Positions 43,996 through 54,764 of a stretch of DNA of 64,000 nt are shown piece by piece. Origin of the DNA: Megaustenia siamemsis (taxonomy: Eukaryota > Mollusca > Gastropoda > Stylommatophora > Ariophantidae); the NCBI GenBank assembly GCA_032433765.1, contig JAVIAB010000102.1:15935232-15999231 (forward strand), read 5' to 3'. A program made the translations under genes and the position numbers. The notes beneath the pieces were generated by a model. The model saw nothing but the letters and a program-made list of their open reading frames with translations. It had not been told where the DNA came from and made no database searches. The first letter of the stretch is position 1. The number at the start of each line of letters is the position of its first letter.

Positions 43996-45510
43996 ATTAT
44001 CATCATCATCAATTTCCTAACTGGCTTAAGACACAGTAGAAGAGCTGCAAGTCATAGTTCTCCACCATTGACTGCGAGTTCTAGTAGGTCTTGGTTGTTT
44101 CTTAGTCCCATGGTGGAGACTTCACTAGTAATTGTTCTGCCTTGCGATTCTCTTGGTCTGCCTTTTTTTCTTGTACCAGATGGTTCCACATGAATTCCAG
44201 AAGGGCAAGCCTTTCTTCACTCATTCTCAACACATGACTGATGGGCAAGCCTTTCTTCATTCATTCTCAACACATGACTGATGGGCAAGCCTTTCTTCAT
44301 TCATTCTCAACACATGACTGATGGGCAAGCCTTTCTTCATTCATTCTCAACACATGACTGATGGGCAAGCCTTTCTTCATTCATTCTCAACACATGACTG
44401 ATGGGCAAGCCTTTCTTCACTCATTCTCAACACATTACTGATGGGCAAGCCTTTCTTCATTCATTCTCAACACATGACTGATGGGCAAGCCTTTCTTCAT
44501 TCATTCTCAACACATGACTGATGGGCAAGCCTTTCTTCATTCATTCTCAACACATGACTGATGGCAAGCCTTTCTTCATTCATTCTCAACACATGACTGC
44601 TGGGCAAGCCTTTCTTCATTCATTCTCAACACATGACTGATGGGCAAGCCTTTCTTCACTCATTCTCAGCACATGACTGATGGGCAAGCCTTTCTTCACT
44701 CATTCTCAGCACATGACTGATGGGCAAGCCTTTCTTCACTCATTCTCAGCACATGACTGATGGGCAAGCCTTTCTTCACTCATTCTCAGCACATGACTGA
44801 TGGGCAAGCCTTTCTTCACTCATTCTCAGCACATGACTGATGGGTAAGCCTTTCTTCACTCATTCTCAACACATGACTGATGGGCAAGCCTTTCTTCACT
44901 CATTCTCAGCACATGACTGATGGGCAAGCCTTTCTTCATTCATTCTCAACACATGACTGATGGGCAAGCCTTTCTTCACTCATTCTCAGCACATGACTGA
45001 TGGGCAAGCCTTTCTTCATTCATTCTCAACACATGACTGATGGGCAAGCCTTTCTTCATTCATTCTCAACACATGACTGATGGGCAAGCCTTTCTTCATT
45101 CATTCTCAGCACATGACTGATGGGCAAGCCTTTCTTCATTCATTCTCAACACATGACTGATGGGCAAGCCTTTCTTCATTCATTCTCAACACATGACTGA
45201 TGGGCAAGTCTTTCTTCATTCATCCTCAACACATGACTGATGGGCAAGCCTTTCTTCATTCATTCTCAACACATGACTGATGGGCAAGCCTTTCTTCATT
45301 CATTCTCAGCACATGACTGATGTATTTCCAAAGCCTTCTTCCTATAAAGCTCGACACATATTCTTGTTTAGATTTGTCTTTTACCAGTTCGTTTGAAATT
45401 ACTCTTTCTTATGTTTAAGACATTAGTTTTCAAAGGCATTTAATTTCCTATTTAAAGTGTGTGTGTGTGTGTGTGGTGGGGGGGTCCAGTTTTCACATCC
45501 AAAAATGATT
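43996..45510 (-). pseudogene. LINE-H C-terminal region split by its own array
   Basis: Right part (45510-45326, minus): IIIFGCENWT near 45510, a GT microsatellite (45459-45475), then RRLWKYISHVLRM. Left part (44230-43996): HVLRMNEERLA, GTRKKGRPRES, NQDLLELAVNGGEL and a (GAT)n tail at 43996-44010. The two halves are consecutive in LINE C-termini of this kind, so the 40-bp array arose within the gene. Confidence 0.85.
44205..45325. repeat. 40-bp minisatellite, about 28 copies
   Basis: The unit starts GATGGGCAAGCCTTTCTTCA and continues TTCATTCTCAACACATGACT. On the minus strand a unit encodes SHVLRMNEERLAHQ. Very homogeneous, with CATTCATTCTCAAC and CACTCATTCTCAGC variants clustered. Confidence 0.98.
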
Positions 45511-45800
45511 ATCATCATTTTATTATTTTGCTTATTTTCTGATAATTAAAACATTGATTGTCTTATATTTTATTGTTAATAGTCCTGTTTTAAAAACACT
45601 TAAAGTACAAAAATTATATAACGTATATATGTCAACTTACTTTTATTACTGTTTTATTTTAATTCACCGTTAGTTTCATTTAGTGTAAATTTAATTCGCC
45701 CTGACACGAACATAATACATTAATGGGCAGATCTGTGTGAAATAAAACCTAAAATATTTACACTGTTACAGCAATGAGTAATCTGGGCCAAGCTGGCATT
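45511..45800. other. AT-rich, unassigned
   Basis: No feature recognised. Confidence 0.4.
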
Positions 45801-46285
45801 CTGAATAACCTCATGGCTGCTGGACAAAAGACCAACTCAAAAAAGTGACTGAATCCACAACCATGGACAGATTACATGAAAGTCATGTCAAGGTGGGAGA
45901 TGCCAGATGGGAGTGCTAAAAAGGAAGCCAAAGAAGGCTTATTGTTATTGAGTTATTGAGTTATTTGCGGGTCATCATCATTGCACTCCGAACATGTCCA
46001 TAGGTGCTCAGATCCCCTCCTCAGCAATTCCCTCAGTGTCCAGCGACTGACGACTCCAGTTCTATGTTGGTTGATAAGTCTTCTTACACGGCCACCAAGT
46101 TTCTCATTTCTGGCTGTGCCCATCTCAACTCCCATTTCCATCATCCGAAGACAAAGAAGGCTTGTCATGCAACATAACACCAGTTTATTTAGTCACTACC
46201 CACTGTGGGAGATACTTAGCAGGAGATCTCAGCACTTATGAACTTGTCAAATGTGCAACAAAGATGGTATGTCAACTAAACTAAA
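45800..46285 (+). repeat. Rep-W copy, interrupted by LINE-E copy 4
   Basis: With the LINE-E insert removed, one frame reads EMPDGSAKKEAKEGLSC, NITPVYLVTTHCGRYLAG, DLSTYELVKCATKMVCQLN, stop. This may be the C-terminus of another transposon protein. It ends ACTAAACTAAACTT. Confidence 0.6.
45929..46163 (-). mobile_element. LINE-E copy 4, 211 bp, with 12-bp TSD
   Basis: CAAAGAAGGCTT is duplicated at 45929-45940 and 46152-46163. The insert is the last about 65 codons of LINE-E (VRRLINQHRTGVVSRWTL, SEHLWTCSECNDDD) plus the octamer tail ATTGAGTTATTGAGTTATT. Severe 5' truncation. Confidence 0.93.
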
Positions 46286-46289
46286 CTTC

Positions 46290-47445
46290 ATTCATTGAGT
46301 CCAGTCTCCATATCGAAGGTTGGCTACCATGGAGCGCTATTCCGCTCTGTCTTTTGCTTAGATGGTGCAGGTTGTCATAGACTGACTTGTCCATCTTTTG
46401 ATGTTACTCGTCCACCTTAGTCTTGGTCAGGTTCTGACTATTTTACCTTGTATTTTCCCTTCCAAGATTATATTTAGTAGGCTGTTGTGTCTTTTAACAT
46501 GGCCCAAACATCGCATTTGTCTTGTTTGAATTGTGTTCAGTAGTTCTCTTTTCATGTTTAGTTGTTTTTACAACTTCATCATTTGTTTTCTTTACTTTCC
46601 ATCCAATTTTACCTATTCTTCTATAAATCCACATTTCAAAGGCTTCAATTTCCTGTTCTGTTTTCTTGTCTAATGTCCATGTTTCTGCACCATACAGGAA
46701 TGTTGAGAAGATATAACATTTTGCGATTCTTAGTTTTATACTTGGGCACAATAATAACATCAGATGGAAGATGCACCACAGAAATAAAAAGCAGAATAGC
46801 TGAGGCCAAAATAGCATTTCAGAAAATGAAAAATGTCTTATACAACAAATCTATGTTAAAAGAAGTGAGAAAGAGAGTTCATCAGTGCTATATAGAACCA
46901 ATTCTGACCTATGGAAGCGAATCATGGACATTAGACAAACATATGAAAAGACAATTAGAGGCCACAGAGGTGGGATTTCTCAGAAGAATGTTGAAAGTTC
47001 CCTGGACACCTAAAAATACAAATGAGGACATCCTCAAAGAGACCAACACAAAAAGGGGGCTCCTAAAAAACAGAAAGAAACAATCAACATTTTTCAGGCA
47101 CATCATAAGAAGAGGAAAGTTGGAATATTTGGTTACAACTGGCAAAATAAAAGGAAAGAGAGATTGCAGACGACAAAGAGGGAAAATACTAGATAGCTTA
47201 GTGTCATGGCATGAAAAACAGTCAACAACAGAACTGATACGATGTACTGTAGAAAGAAGATTGTGGAAGGGCATGACCGCCTGTGCCAACTGGTATGGCA
47301 CATGATGATGATTCTTAGTTTTAGCCCTGGTGTTATTTGTTTTAATGTTAGTATATTTTCCATGACATTAAATACTTTTTACCATTCCTATTCTTTTGTT
47401 TATTTCAGTTGTACATTTTCCATCACTGTTTATAGTATGTCCAAG
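46290..47445 (-). pseudogene. LINE-D copy split by LINE-B
   Basis: Parts 46290-46738 and 47310-47445 encode, on minus, the same protein as 56827-57336 (LRIAKCYIFSTFLYGAETWT, IGKIGWKVKKTNDEVV). Frameshifted. Confidence 0.88.
46725..47323 (+). mobile_element. LINE-B insertion with 14-bp TSD
   Basis: GATTCTTAGTTTTA is duplicated at 46725-46738 and 47310-47323. The 571-bp insert (46739-47309) is 5' truncated and ends with (GAT)n. One frame is open throughout: LGTIITSDGRCTTEIKSRI, YGSESWTLDKHMKRQL, FLRRMLKVPWTPKNTNED, EYLVTTGKIKGKRDCRRQ, ending Asn-Trp-Tyr-Gly-Thr, stop. The longer frame 46562-47305 (247 codons) is a chimera: its first about 60 codons are antisense LINE-D. Confidence 0.95.
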
Positions 47446-48380
47446 GTAGTTGTATCCAGTCAACTAAACCAAAATGTTAAAATACAGCAAAAATACACCA
47501 TTCCAAGATTTTGGAACAACAGTTATGAATTTTCTATCAAGAATCAGCTAACATTTCTGACATTTTTGCAAAAGCTATGAGTTTGATATCAAAATTCAGA
47601 AAATAAATCTATGGCACAGATAGTCACTGAAACACAGACAGCAATTATGAGGCATGAGGTTCTATCAAAATAATTCATTAAAATTCTAACACTTGTACAC
47701 TAGCAATGAGTTTTCTAATCAAAATGAGGAATAAAACAAACATGTATACTGATACACAAGCTGTAAGTCTGTATTTAGATCAAAGCCAAACTTTCAGCAC
47801 TTTTGAAACGTTTTTTTTTTCTTCAAAATATGGGAAAAGAAGAAGAAACAGCTGCAGCAATGTGGGCTATATGTCAATATTGAGCTATATAATATACTAT
47901 ATGTCAATATTGAGCTATATGTCAATATTGCAAAACGTTCTGTTAAGTTAATGATAATAACATGTCTTCATGGAGACTCAATCGGACCAGTAAATCAAAG
48001 GCCTTGCCATGGTTCAATAACAGTAGTTACCTGTTTATTAAGCTTGGTTAATTTATTTATTTGTTCAATATTATTCATCACATCTTGCTGTTTCCATTTC
48101 TGAATTCACAAACAAATTATTTTATTCATTTATTATTTATACAAGAGCTTGACACTTTCTTCTTGAGCGAAACGAATTTAGAAATATTTTTTTATTAAAC
48201 GAACAAATTTAATCAAATAAATAAATATTATATATTATTATTATTTATAAATAATTAATCACACAAACACTTTAACTTTAACTATTAATCAGCACAGTGT
48301 ACATTTGTGTGTGTAATTTGTTAGTTGATCATTGTTACAACATTGCAACAACAACTAACAACGATCCAAAATCTAAATGG
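47446..48380. other. AT-rich, unassigned
   Basis: Contains a short repeat of TATGTCAATATTGAGCTATA (three partial copies, 47867-47930). No gene seen. Confidence 0.45.
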
Positions 48381-48479
48381 GCCAACATGCATCTCATCAT
48401 CATCACACCACAGATATAAAGATATGATAAGATAAATGATATTTGTAAATAAACATACGTAATGTGTATAATTATAACT

Positions 48480-49030
48480 TCTATCGCCTACATCATATCA
48501 AGTGGCATCATCATATAACAACAACATGCAGGTCGGCCGCTACACGTCCCAGTGTGTGTCGACCAGATCATCGATTCCCCCTGCTCTCGTTGAGCTGGCA
48601 GGTCTGCTCCACCATAAACAACAAACAATGGCTGAGCGGACTGTGATTTTACAACTCGACTTCGTTATTCTACTCACCTACATCACTGTGAGTTACGTCC
48701 TACATATGCTCCAGCAATAATAATTCAACTAACTTCACAGGCGTGTCCAGAAGTTATCTAACCGCAGTACAACTATTTGAAAGCACACAGTTGCCGGCGA
48801 TGGCGAGAGAACAACACATGGAACGGTGGTGACTGCAGCAGCAGCAGCAGCAGCAGCAGACGTGGGGAAGTGCCTGCCGGGACCGCCGACCTGGCGGTGG
48901 TGCCGTGGCTGAGTATTGAGTCACAAGACAACATGATAGCGCTCAACGCCGGGCATTCAACACCAAGCAATCACCTTCTACGCTGGTCCACACGTCTACA
49001 AATATTTTACCTGTACTCTCTGTACTATTG
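48480..49030 (+). other. GC-rich patch, possible exon or promoter region
   Basis: The only clearly GC-richer, non-repetitive stretch. It includes CAGGTCGGCCGCTACACGTC, a (CAG)n run at about 48834-48857 and GGGACCGCCGACCTGGCGGT. Frame 48502-48720 (72 codons) ends with a hydrophobic segment, VILQLDFVILLTYITVSYVL, that could span a membrane. Frame 48777-49031 has poly-Ser from the CAG/AGC run. No family recognised and no splice structure established. Confidence 0.35.
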
Positions 49031-49036
49031 AGCATT

Positions 49037-49500
49037 ACCTTGACCTATTCCAGTCAAGATTCAGTTGTTCTTTTTTTGTGTGAAAGACATATCCTAGTTC
49101 AGTCAAGATTCAGTTCTTTTTTGTGATTTATGAAGTTAAAGACATATCCTAGTTCATTCAAGATTCAGTTCTTTTTGTGATTTATGAAGTGAAAGACATA
49201 TCCTAGTTCATTCAAGATTCAGTTCTTTTTTGTGATTTATGCAGTGAAAGACATATCCTAGTTCATTCAAGATTCAGTTCTTTTTTGTGATTTATGAAGT
49301 TAAAGACATATCCTAGTTCATTCAAGATTCAGTTCTTTTTTGTGATTTATGAAGTGAAAGACATATCCTAGTTCATTCAAGATTCAGTTCTTTTTTGTGA
49401 TTTATGCAGTGAAAGACATATCCTAGTTCATTCAAGATTCAGTTCTTTTTTGTGATTTATGAAGTGAAAGATATATCCTAGTTCATTCAAGATTCAGTTC
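49037..49500. repeat. 55-bp minisatellite, about 8 copies
   Basis: The unit includes GTGATTTATGAAGTGAAAGA and CATATCCTAGTTCATTCAAG. Confidence 0.95.
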
Positions 49501-49529
49501 TGGTATTATTTTTATAGAGGGGGTTCCAG

Positions 49530-51600
49530 TTATGGGAGGGAGAGTGTTTGTCGAAGACCTGTGCTGGGAGGAGAGAGTTTGCTGAAGACCTGTGCCTGGA
49601 GGGATAGTGTTTGCTGAAGACCTGTGCTGGGAGGAAGAGTGTTTGCTGAAGACCTGTGCTGGGAGGGAGAGTGTTTGCTGAAGAACTGTGCTGGGAGGAA
49701 GAGTGTTTACTAAAGACCTGTGCTGGGAGGGAGAGCGCTTACTGAAGACCTGTGCTGGGAGGGAGAGCGCTTACTGAAGACCTGTGCTGGGAGGGATTGT
49801 GTTTACTAAAGACCTGTGCTGGGAGGGATTGTGTTTACTAAAGACTGTGCTGGGAGGGAGAGCGCTTACTGAAGACCTGTGCTGGGAGGGAGAGTGTTTG
49901 CTGAAGAACTGTGCTGGGAGGGAGAGTGTTTACTGAAGACCTGTGCTGGGAGGGAGAGTGTTTGCTGAAGACCTGTGCTGGGAGGGAGAGTGTTTGCTGA
50001 AGACCTGTGCTGGGAGGGAGAGTGTTTACTGAAGACCTGTGCTGGGAGGGAGAGTGTTTGCTGAAGACCTGTGCTGGGAGGGAGAGCGTTTGCTGAAGAC
50101 CTGTGCTGGGAGGAAGAGTGTTTACTGAAGACCTGTGCTGGGAGGAAGAGTGTTTACTGAAGACCTGTGCTGGGAGGGTGAGTGTTTGCTGAAGACCTGA
50201 GCTGGAGGAAGAGTGTTTGCTGAACACCAGTGCTGGAGGGATAGTGTTTACTGAAGACCTGTGCTGGGAGGGATAGTGTTTACTGAAGACCTGTGCTGGG
50301 AGGGATAGTGTTTACTGAAGACCTGTGCTGGGAGGGATAGTGTTTACTGAAGACATGTGTTGTAGGGAGAGTGTTTACTAAAGACCTGTGCTGGGAGGGA
50401 TAGTGTTTACTAAAGACCTGTGCTGGAGGGATAGTGTTTACTAAAGACCTGTGCTGGGAGGGATAGTGTTTACTAAAGACCTGTGCTGGGAGGGATAGTG
50501 TTTACTAAAGACCTGTGCTGGAGGGATAGTGTTTACTAAAGACCTGTGCTGGGAGGGATAGTGTTTACTGAAGACCTGTGCTGGGAGGGATAGTGTTTAC
50601 TGAAGACCTATGCTGGGAGGGAGAGTGTTTACTGAAGACATGTGCTGGGAGGGAGAGTGTTTACTGAAGACATGTGCTGGGAGGGAGAGTGTTTACTGAA
50701 GACATGTGCTGGGAGGGAGAGTGTTTACTGAAGACATGTGCTGGGAGGGAGAGTGTTTACTGAAGACATGTGCTGGGAGGTAGAGTGTTTACTGAAGACC
50801 TGTGCTGGAGGAAGAGTGTTTACTGAAGACCTGTGCTGGGAGGGATAGTGTTTACTGAAGACCTATGCTGGGAGGGAGAGTGTTTACTGAAGACATGTGC
50901 TGGGAGATAGAGTGTTTACTGAAGACCTGTGCTGGGAGGGAGAGTGTTTACTGAAGACCTGTCCTGGGAGGGAGAGTGTTTACTGAAGACCTGTGCTGGG
51001 AGGGAGAGTGTTTACTGAAGACCTGTGCTGGGAGGGAGAGTGTTTACTGAAGACCTGTCCTGGAGGGAGAGTGTTTACTGAAGACCTGTCCTGGGAGGGA
51101 GAGTGTTTACTGAAGACCTGTGCTGGGAGGGAGAGTGTTTACTGAAGACCTGTGCTGGGAGGGAGAGTGTTTACTGAAGACCTGTCCTGGGAGGGAGAGT
51201 GTTTGCTGAAGACCTGTCCTGGGAGGGAGAGTGTTTACTGAAGACCTGTGCTGGGAGGGAGAGTGTTTACTGAAGACCTGTCCTGGGAGGGAGGGAGAGT
51301 GTTTACTGAAGACCTGTGCTGGGAGGGAGAGTGTTTACTGAAGACCTGTCCTGGGAGGGAGAGTGTTTGCTGAAGACCTGTCCTGGGAGGGAGAGTGTTT
51401 ACTGAAGACCTGTCCTGGGAGGGAGAGTGTTTGCTGAAGACCTGTCCTGGAGGGAGAGTGTTTACTAAAGACCTGTGCTGGGAGGGAGAGTGTTTACTGA
51501 AGACCTGTCCTGGGAGGGAGGGAGAGTGTTTGCTGAAGACATGTGCTGGGGGGAGAGTGTTTACTGAAGACATGTCCTGGGAGGAAGAGTGTTTCTCCTC
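49530..51600. repeat. 32-bp minisatellite, about 65 copies
   Basis: The unit starts CTGAAGACCTGTGCTGGGAG and continues GGAGAGTGTTTA. Variants (GTCCTGG, ACATGTG, TAAAGAC) are clustered in blocks. Minus-strand frames (SSVNTLPPSTGLQQTL) are repeat products. Confidence 0.97.
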
Positions 51601-51612
51601 CTTGATAGTTGG

Positions 51613-51796
51613 AGGCATCCATCCCTCTCGGTACACTTTAAGTGTAATGTTTCTTGCTTCCATTTTTTTCCAAAACACACAGATTTTGATTTTGATAAGC
51701 CACTAGATCACTGATCAAAATCAAAATCTGTGTGTTTTGGAAAAAATGGAAGCAAGAAACATTACACTTAAAGTGTACCGAGAGGGATGGATGCCT
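51613..51796. repeat. Near-perfect inverted repeat, 84/83-bp arms
   Basis: Arms 51613-51696 and 51714-51796 are reverse complements with a single T-run length difference; the spacer is 17 bp. The right arm is joined to SINE-1 by about 10 bp. Confidence 0.95.
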
Positions 51797-52081
51797 AAAA
51801 ATTAGTGGGAGCCGCGATAGCTCAGTGGTTAGTGAACTGGACTACTACGGACAAGGGGTAGGGTTCGACCCCAACCGACGGCTCCGGGTTCACCCAGCCT
51901 TAAATGGGTACCGATTTTTCTGGAAAGTAAAGCAGCACGGGCGTAATACCGACCACATTACCCCAAAAATCATGTGCTGAAGGTCTGTAAAATATAGGGT
52001 CACTAACACCATATTTCCCTATACGCCACTTGGCGTGACGGGGGGTACTTTACTTTTACTTTTTTTACTAGATCACTGATG
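51703..52081 (+). mobile_element. SINE-1 copy 2 plus inverted flank, 14-bp TSD
   Basis: ACTAGATCACTGAT occurs at 51703-51716 and 52068-52081. Between them lie the right arm of the inverted repeat and SINE-1 (51807-52067) with A box TAGCTCAGTGG and B box GGGTTCGACCCC, the body GGGCGTAATACCGACCACAT and a CTTTACTTTTACTTTTTT end. The TSD encloses both parts, so they entered together. Confidence 0.85.
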
Positions 52082-52267
52082 GTTTAATGCTGATGTGTTT
52101 AAGTACTGATGGATTCCAGACTACATATATCGAAACTACAATTAAATGATTTGCTCATTAGCACGAATGTCAAGTGATTCCTTACCAATGAAAGCTTAGG
52201 GCATATATTAAAAGGAAGTAATGATCATATCGAAGAAACCATCATCACCATCATGCAGCATAAACAT

Positions 52268-52627
52268 AAAGAAAACACATCTGAACAAGTGCAGAGCTTC
52301 AAATACTTGAGCACAGTAATAACATCTAAGACGAATATGGCAGACCACCGTGAAAGAGATTGGAGCCTCATCACGTAACAGTCCAAAGAAAGCCAAGGAG
52401 AGAAATTCTAATTTTTGGGGCATTTTAAAAGACACAACAGCCTACTAAAAGTAATATTGGAAGGAAAAATACAAGGTAAAAGAGGCAGACCAAGACTAAC
52501 ATGGACGAGTAATATGAAAAGATGGACAAGTCAATCTATGTCAGCCTGCACCATCAAAGCAGGAAACAGAGTAGAATGACGATCCATGGTAGTCAACCTT
52601 CGTTGCGGAGAGGGCACACGATGATGA
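52268..52627 (+). mobile_element. LINE-D fragment with internal deletion
   Basis: EQVQSFKYLSTVITSKTN, then a jump to FKRHNSLLKVILEGKIQGK and RRPRLTWTSNMKRWTSQSM-like end, finishing LRCGEGT, stop and GATGATGA. 52082-52267 is unassigned. Confidence 0.82.
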
Positions 52628-53192
52628 ATAACATCAGAAGAAAGACGTACCACAGAAGTAAAAGGCGGAATAGTTCAGGCCAAAATAGCATTTCTGAAAA
52701 TGAAAAACGTCTTATATAACAAATCTATGTCAATAGCAGTGAAAGAGAAGGAGTTCATCGGTGCTATATAGGGCCAATTCTGACCTATGGAAGCGAATCA
52801 TGGACAGTAAACAAACAAATGAAGAGACGAGTAGAGGCCACAGAGATGGGATTTCTTCGATGAATGTTGAAAGTTCCCTGGGCAGCTAAAATACAAATGA
52901 GGACATCCACAAAGAGGCCAACACAACAAGGAAGCTCATAAAAAAAAACATCAGAAAGATACGATCAACGTTTTTCGGACACATCATGAGAAGAGGAAAG
53001 TTGGAGTACTTGGTTACAACTGGCAAAATAAAAGGAAAGAGAGATCGCGGACGACAAAGAGAGAAGATACCAGATAGCTTGGTGTCATGGCATGGAAATT
53101 AGTCAACAGCAGAACTGATACGATGCACCATGGATAGAAGATTGTGGAAGGACATGACCGCCTACGGCAACCGGTATGCCACATGATGATGA
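52628..53192 (+). pseudogene. LINE-B fragment
   Basis: Same extent as 46739-47309 (NNIRRKTYHRSKRRNSSG is a shifted reading of the start). YGSESWTVNKQMKRRVEATE and EYLVTTGKIKGKRDRGRQ are visible. Ends ATGATGATGATA. Confidence 0.85.
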
Positions 53193-53350
53193 TATCAAAA
53201 GAGAAGAGAGAAGAAGAGGCAGACGCAGAGTAGGATGGACAGACAACATCAAAGGAGGGTAATATCAGTTGGCAATAGCTGAGACTGTCAAAAGGACAAG
53301 AACGACAACTTGCTACCTCCCTTAACACCCGAATGTATATAAAAGGGAAG
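53192..53350 (+). mobile_element. LINE C-terminal scrap
   Basis: EERRRGRRRVGWTDNIKGG and, in another frame, ERQLATSLNTRMY: a LINE end of a further family, starting right at the LINE-B tail. Confidence 0.6.
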
Positions 53351-53354
53351 TTAA

Positions 53355-53785
53355 GAAAGATAGCATCATCATCAAGTACCGGGCCCGCGGCCGTAGGTGA
53401 TCATGTCTCTCCCAGTTCTCGACACTTATTTATCATTTCTGTTGTTGACATTCTGCCGAGCCATTCTCTTAAGCTGTCTGGTATTTTCTCTCTTTGCTTC
53501 CCTCTATCTCTTCGTCCCTCAATTTTCCCAGTTGTTACAATATATTCCAATTGTTCCCTTCTCATTACATGGCCAAAAAATGACAATTGTTTCTTCCTAA
53601 TATTGGAAATTAGCTCTCTTTTTGCTTTGACCTCTTTCAGAACGTTCATTACTCTTATTAGCTGTCCATGACATTCTCAACATTCTTCTGTAAAACCACA
53701 TTTCTACAGACTCCTGTGATTTTCTTGTCAGTTGTCCTGTTGTCCATGATTCATATCCATATGTTAAGACTGGCTCTACATAACA
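53355..53785 (-). pseudogene. LINE-C C-terminal fragment
   Basis: Minus strand: YVEPVLTYGYESWTTGQLTR, MWFYRRMLRMSWTANKSNER (53597-53788), SNIRKKQLSFFGHVMRRE and EYIVTTGKIEGRRDRGKQ (53401-53649). One frameshift. CATCATCATC at 53360 is its tail. 53786-53938 is unassigned. Confidence 0.9.
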
Positions 53786-53938
53786 CAAAGAGATAGATAC
53801 AGTTTTTAAGTACTGTTCTGTTCAAGAAAGTACTGCTGTAATAAAATACTGTAAGAGAAATAAAAAAAGTTGACTAAATCTGTTTGCGATACACCAATAA
53901 GTTCCGAAGTTATGGGATGAAGAAGAAGACTGTCGTGT

Positions 53939-54515
53939 CAAGTACTGTTGTATCGGTGCGTCAAGTACTGTTGTATCGGTGCGTCAAGTACTGTTGTATT
54001 GGTGCGTCAAGTACTGTTGTATTGGTGCGTCAAGTACTGTTGTATTAGTGCGTCAAGTACTGTTGTATCGGTGCGTCAAGTACTGTTGTATTGGTGCGTC
54101 AAGTACTCTTGTATTGGTGCGTCAAGTACTCTTGTATTAGTGCGTCAAGTACTGTTGGATTGGTGCGTCAAATACTATTCTATTGGTGCGTCAAGTTCTG
54201 CTGTATTAGTGCGTCAAGTACTGTTGTTTTGGTGCGTCAAATACTGTTGTATTGGTCCATCAAGTATTATTGTATTGGTGCGTCAAATACTGCTGTATTG
54301 GTGCGTCAAAATACTGTTGTATTGGTGCGTCAAGTACTGTTGTATTGGTGCGTCAAGCACTGCTGTATTGGTGCGTCATGTGCTGTTGTATTAGTGCGTC
54401 AAGTACTGCTGTATTGTTGCGTCAAGTATTGTTGTATTGTTGCGTCAAGCACTGTTGTATTGGTGCGTCAAGTACTGTTGTATCGGTGCGTCAAATACTG
54501 TATGCACTAATATTT
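53939..54515. repeat. 23-bp minisatellite, about 25 copies
   Basis: Unit CAAGTACTGTTGTATTGGTG followed by CGT. Cys/Val-rich frames are repeat products. 54516-54764 is unassigned. Confidence 0.97.
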
Positions 54516-54764
54516 TAAAGTACATCACATCAGTTTTGGTACTAGAACATTTGGAAGCAGGCGTAGAGCTACTGTTGATGAAAGTGACATACAACTTGCA
54601 AGTGAACTTTGTCCTCGTAACATAGATCAGTGAATGAGTCAGCCATTGTGACCTGGATAGCTTGTGTAAGCATTACACAAAGTAGGTCAAACAGAACGAG
54701 CGCCTTCATGGAACTGGGATGGGAGTGTCCCGCTTTGTGGTGGCCAGGTTGGGGAGAACAGATT

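Noticed and set aside
49838..51678. Ser/Gln/Pro-rich secreted or mucin-like protein on the minus strand
   Set aside because: Products of the 32-bp array; the unit is not a multiple of three, so frames change between units.
53948..54518. Cys-rich toxin-like peptide repeats (VRQVLLYWCVKYCCIGASS)
   Set aside because: Translation of a 23-bp minisatellite in cycling frames; no signal peptide or flanking gene.
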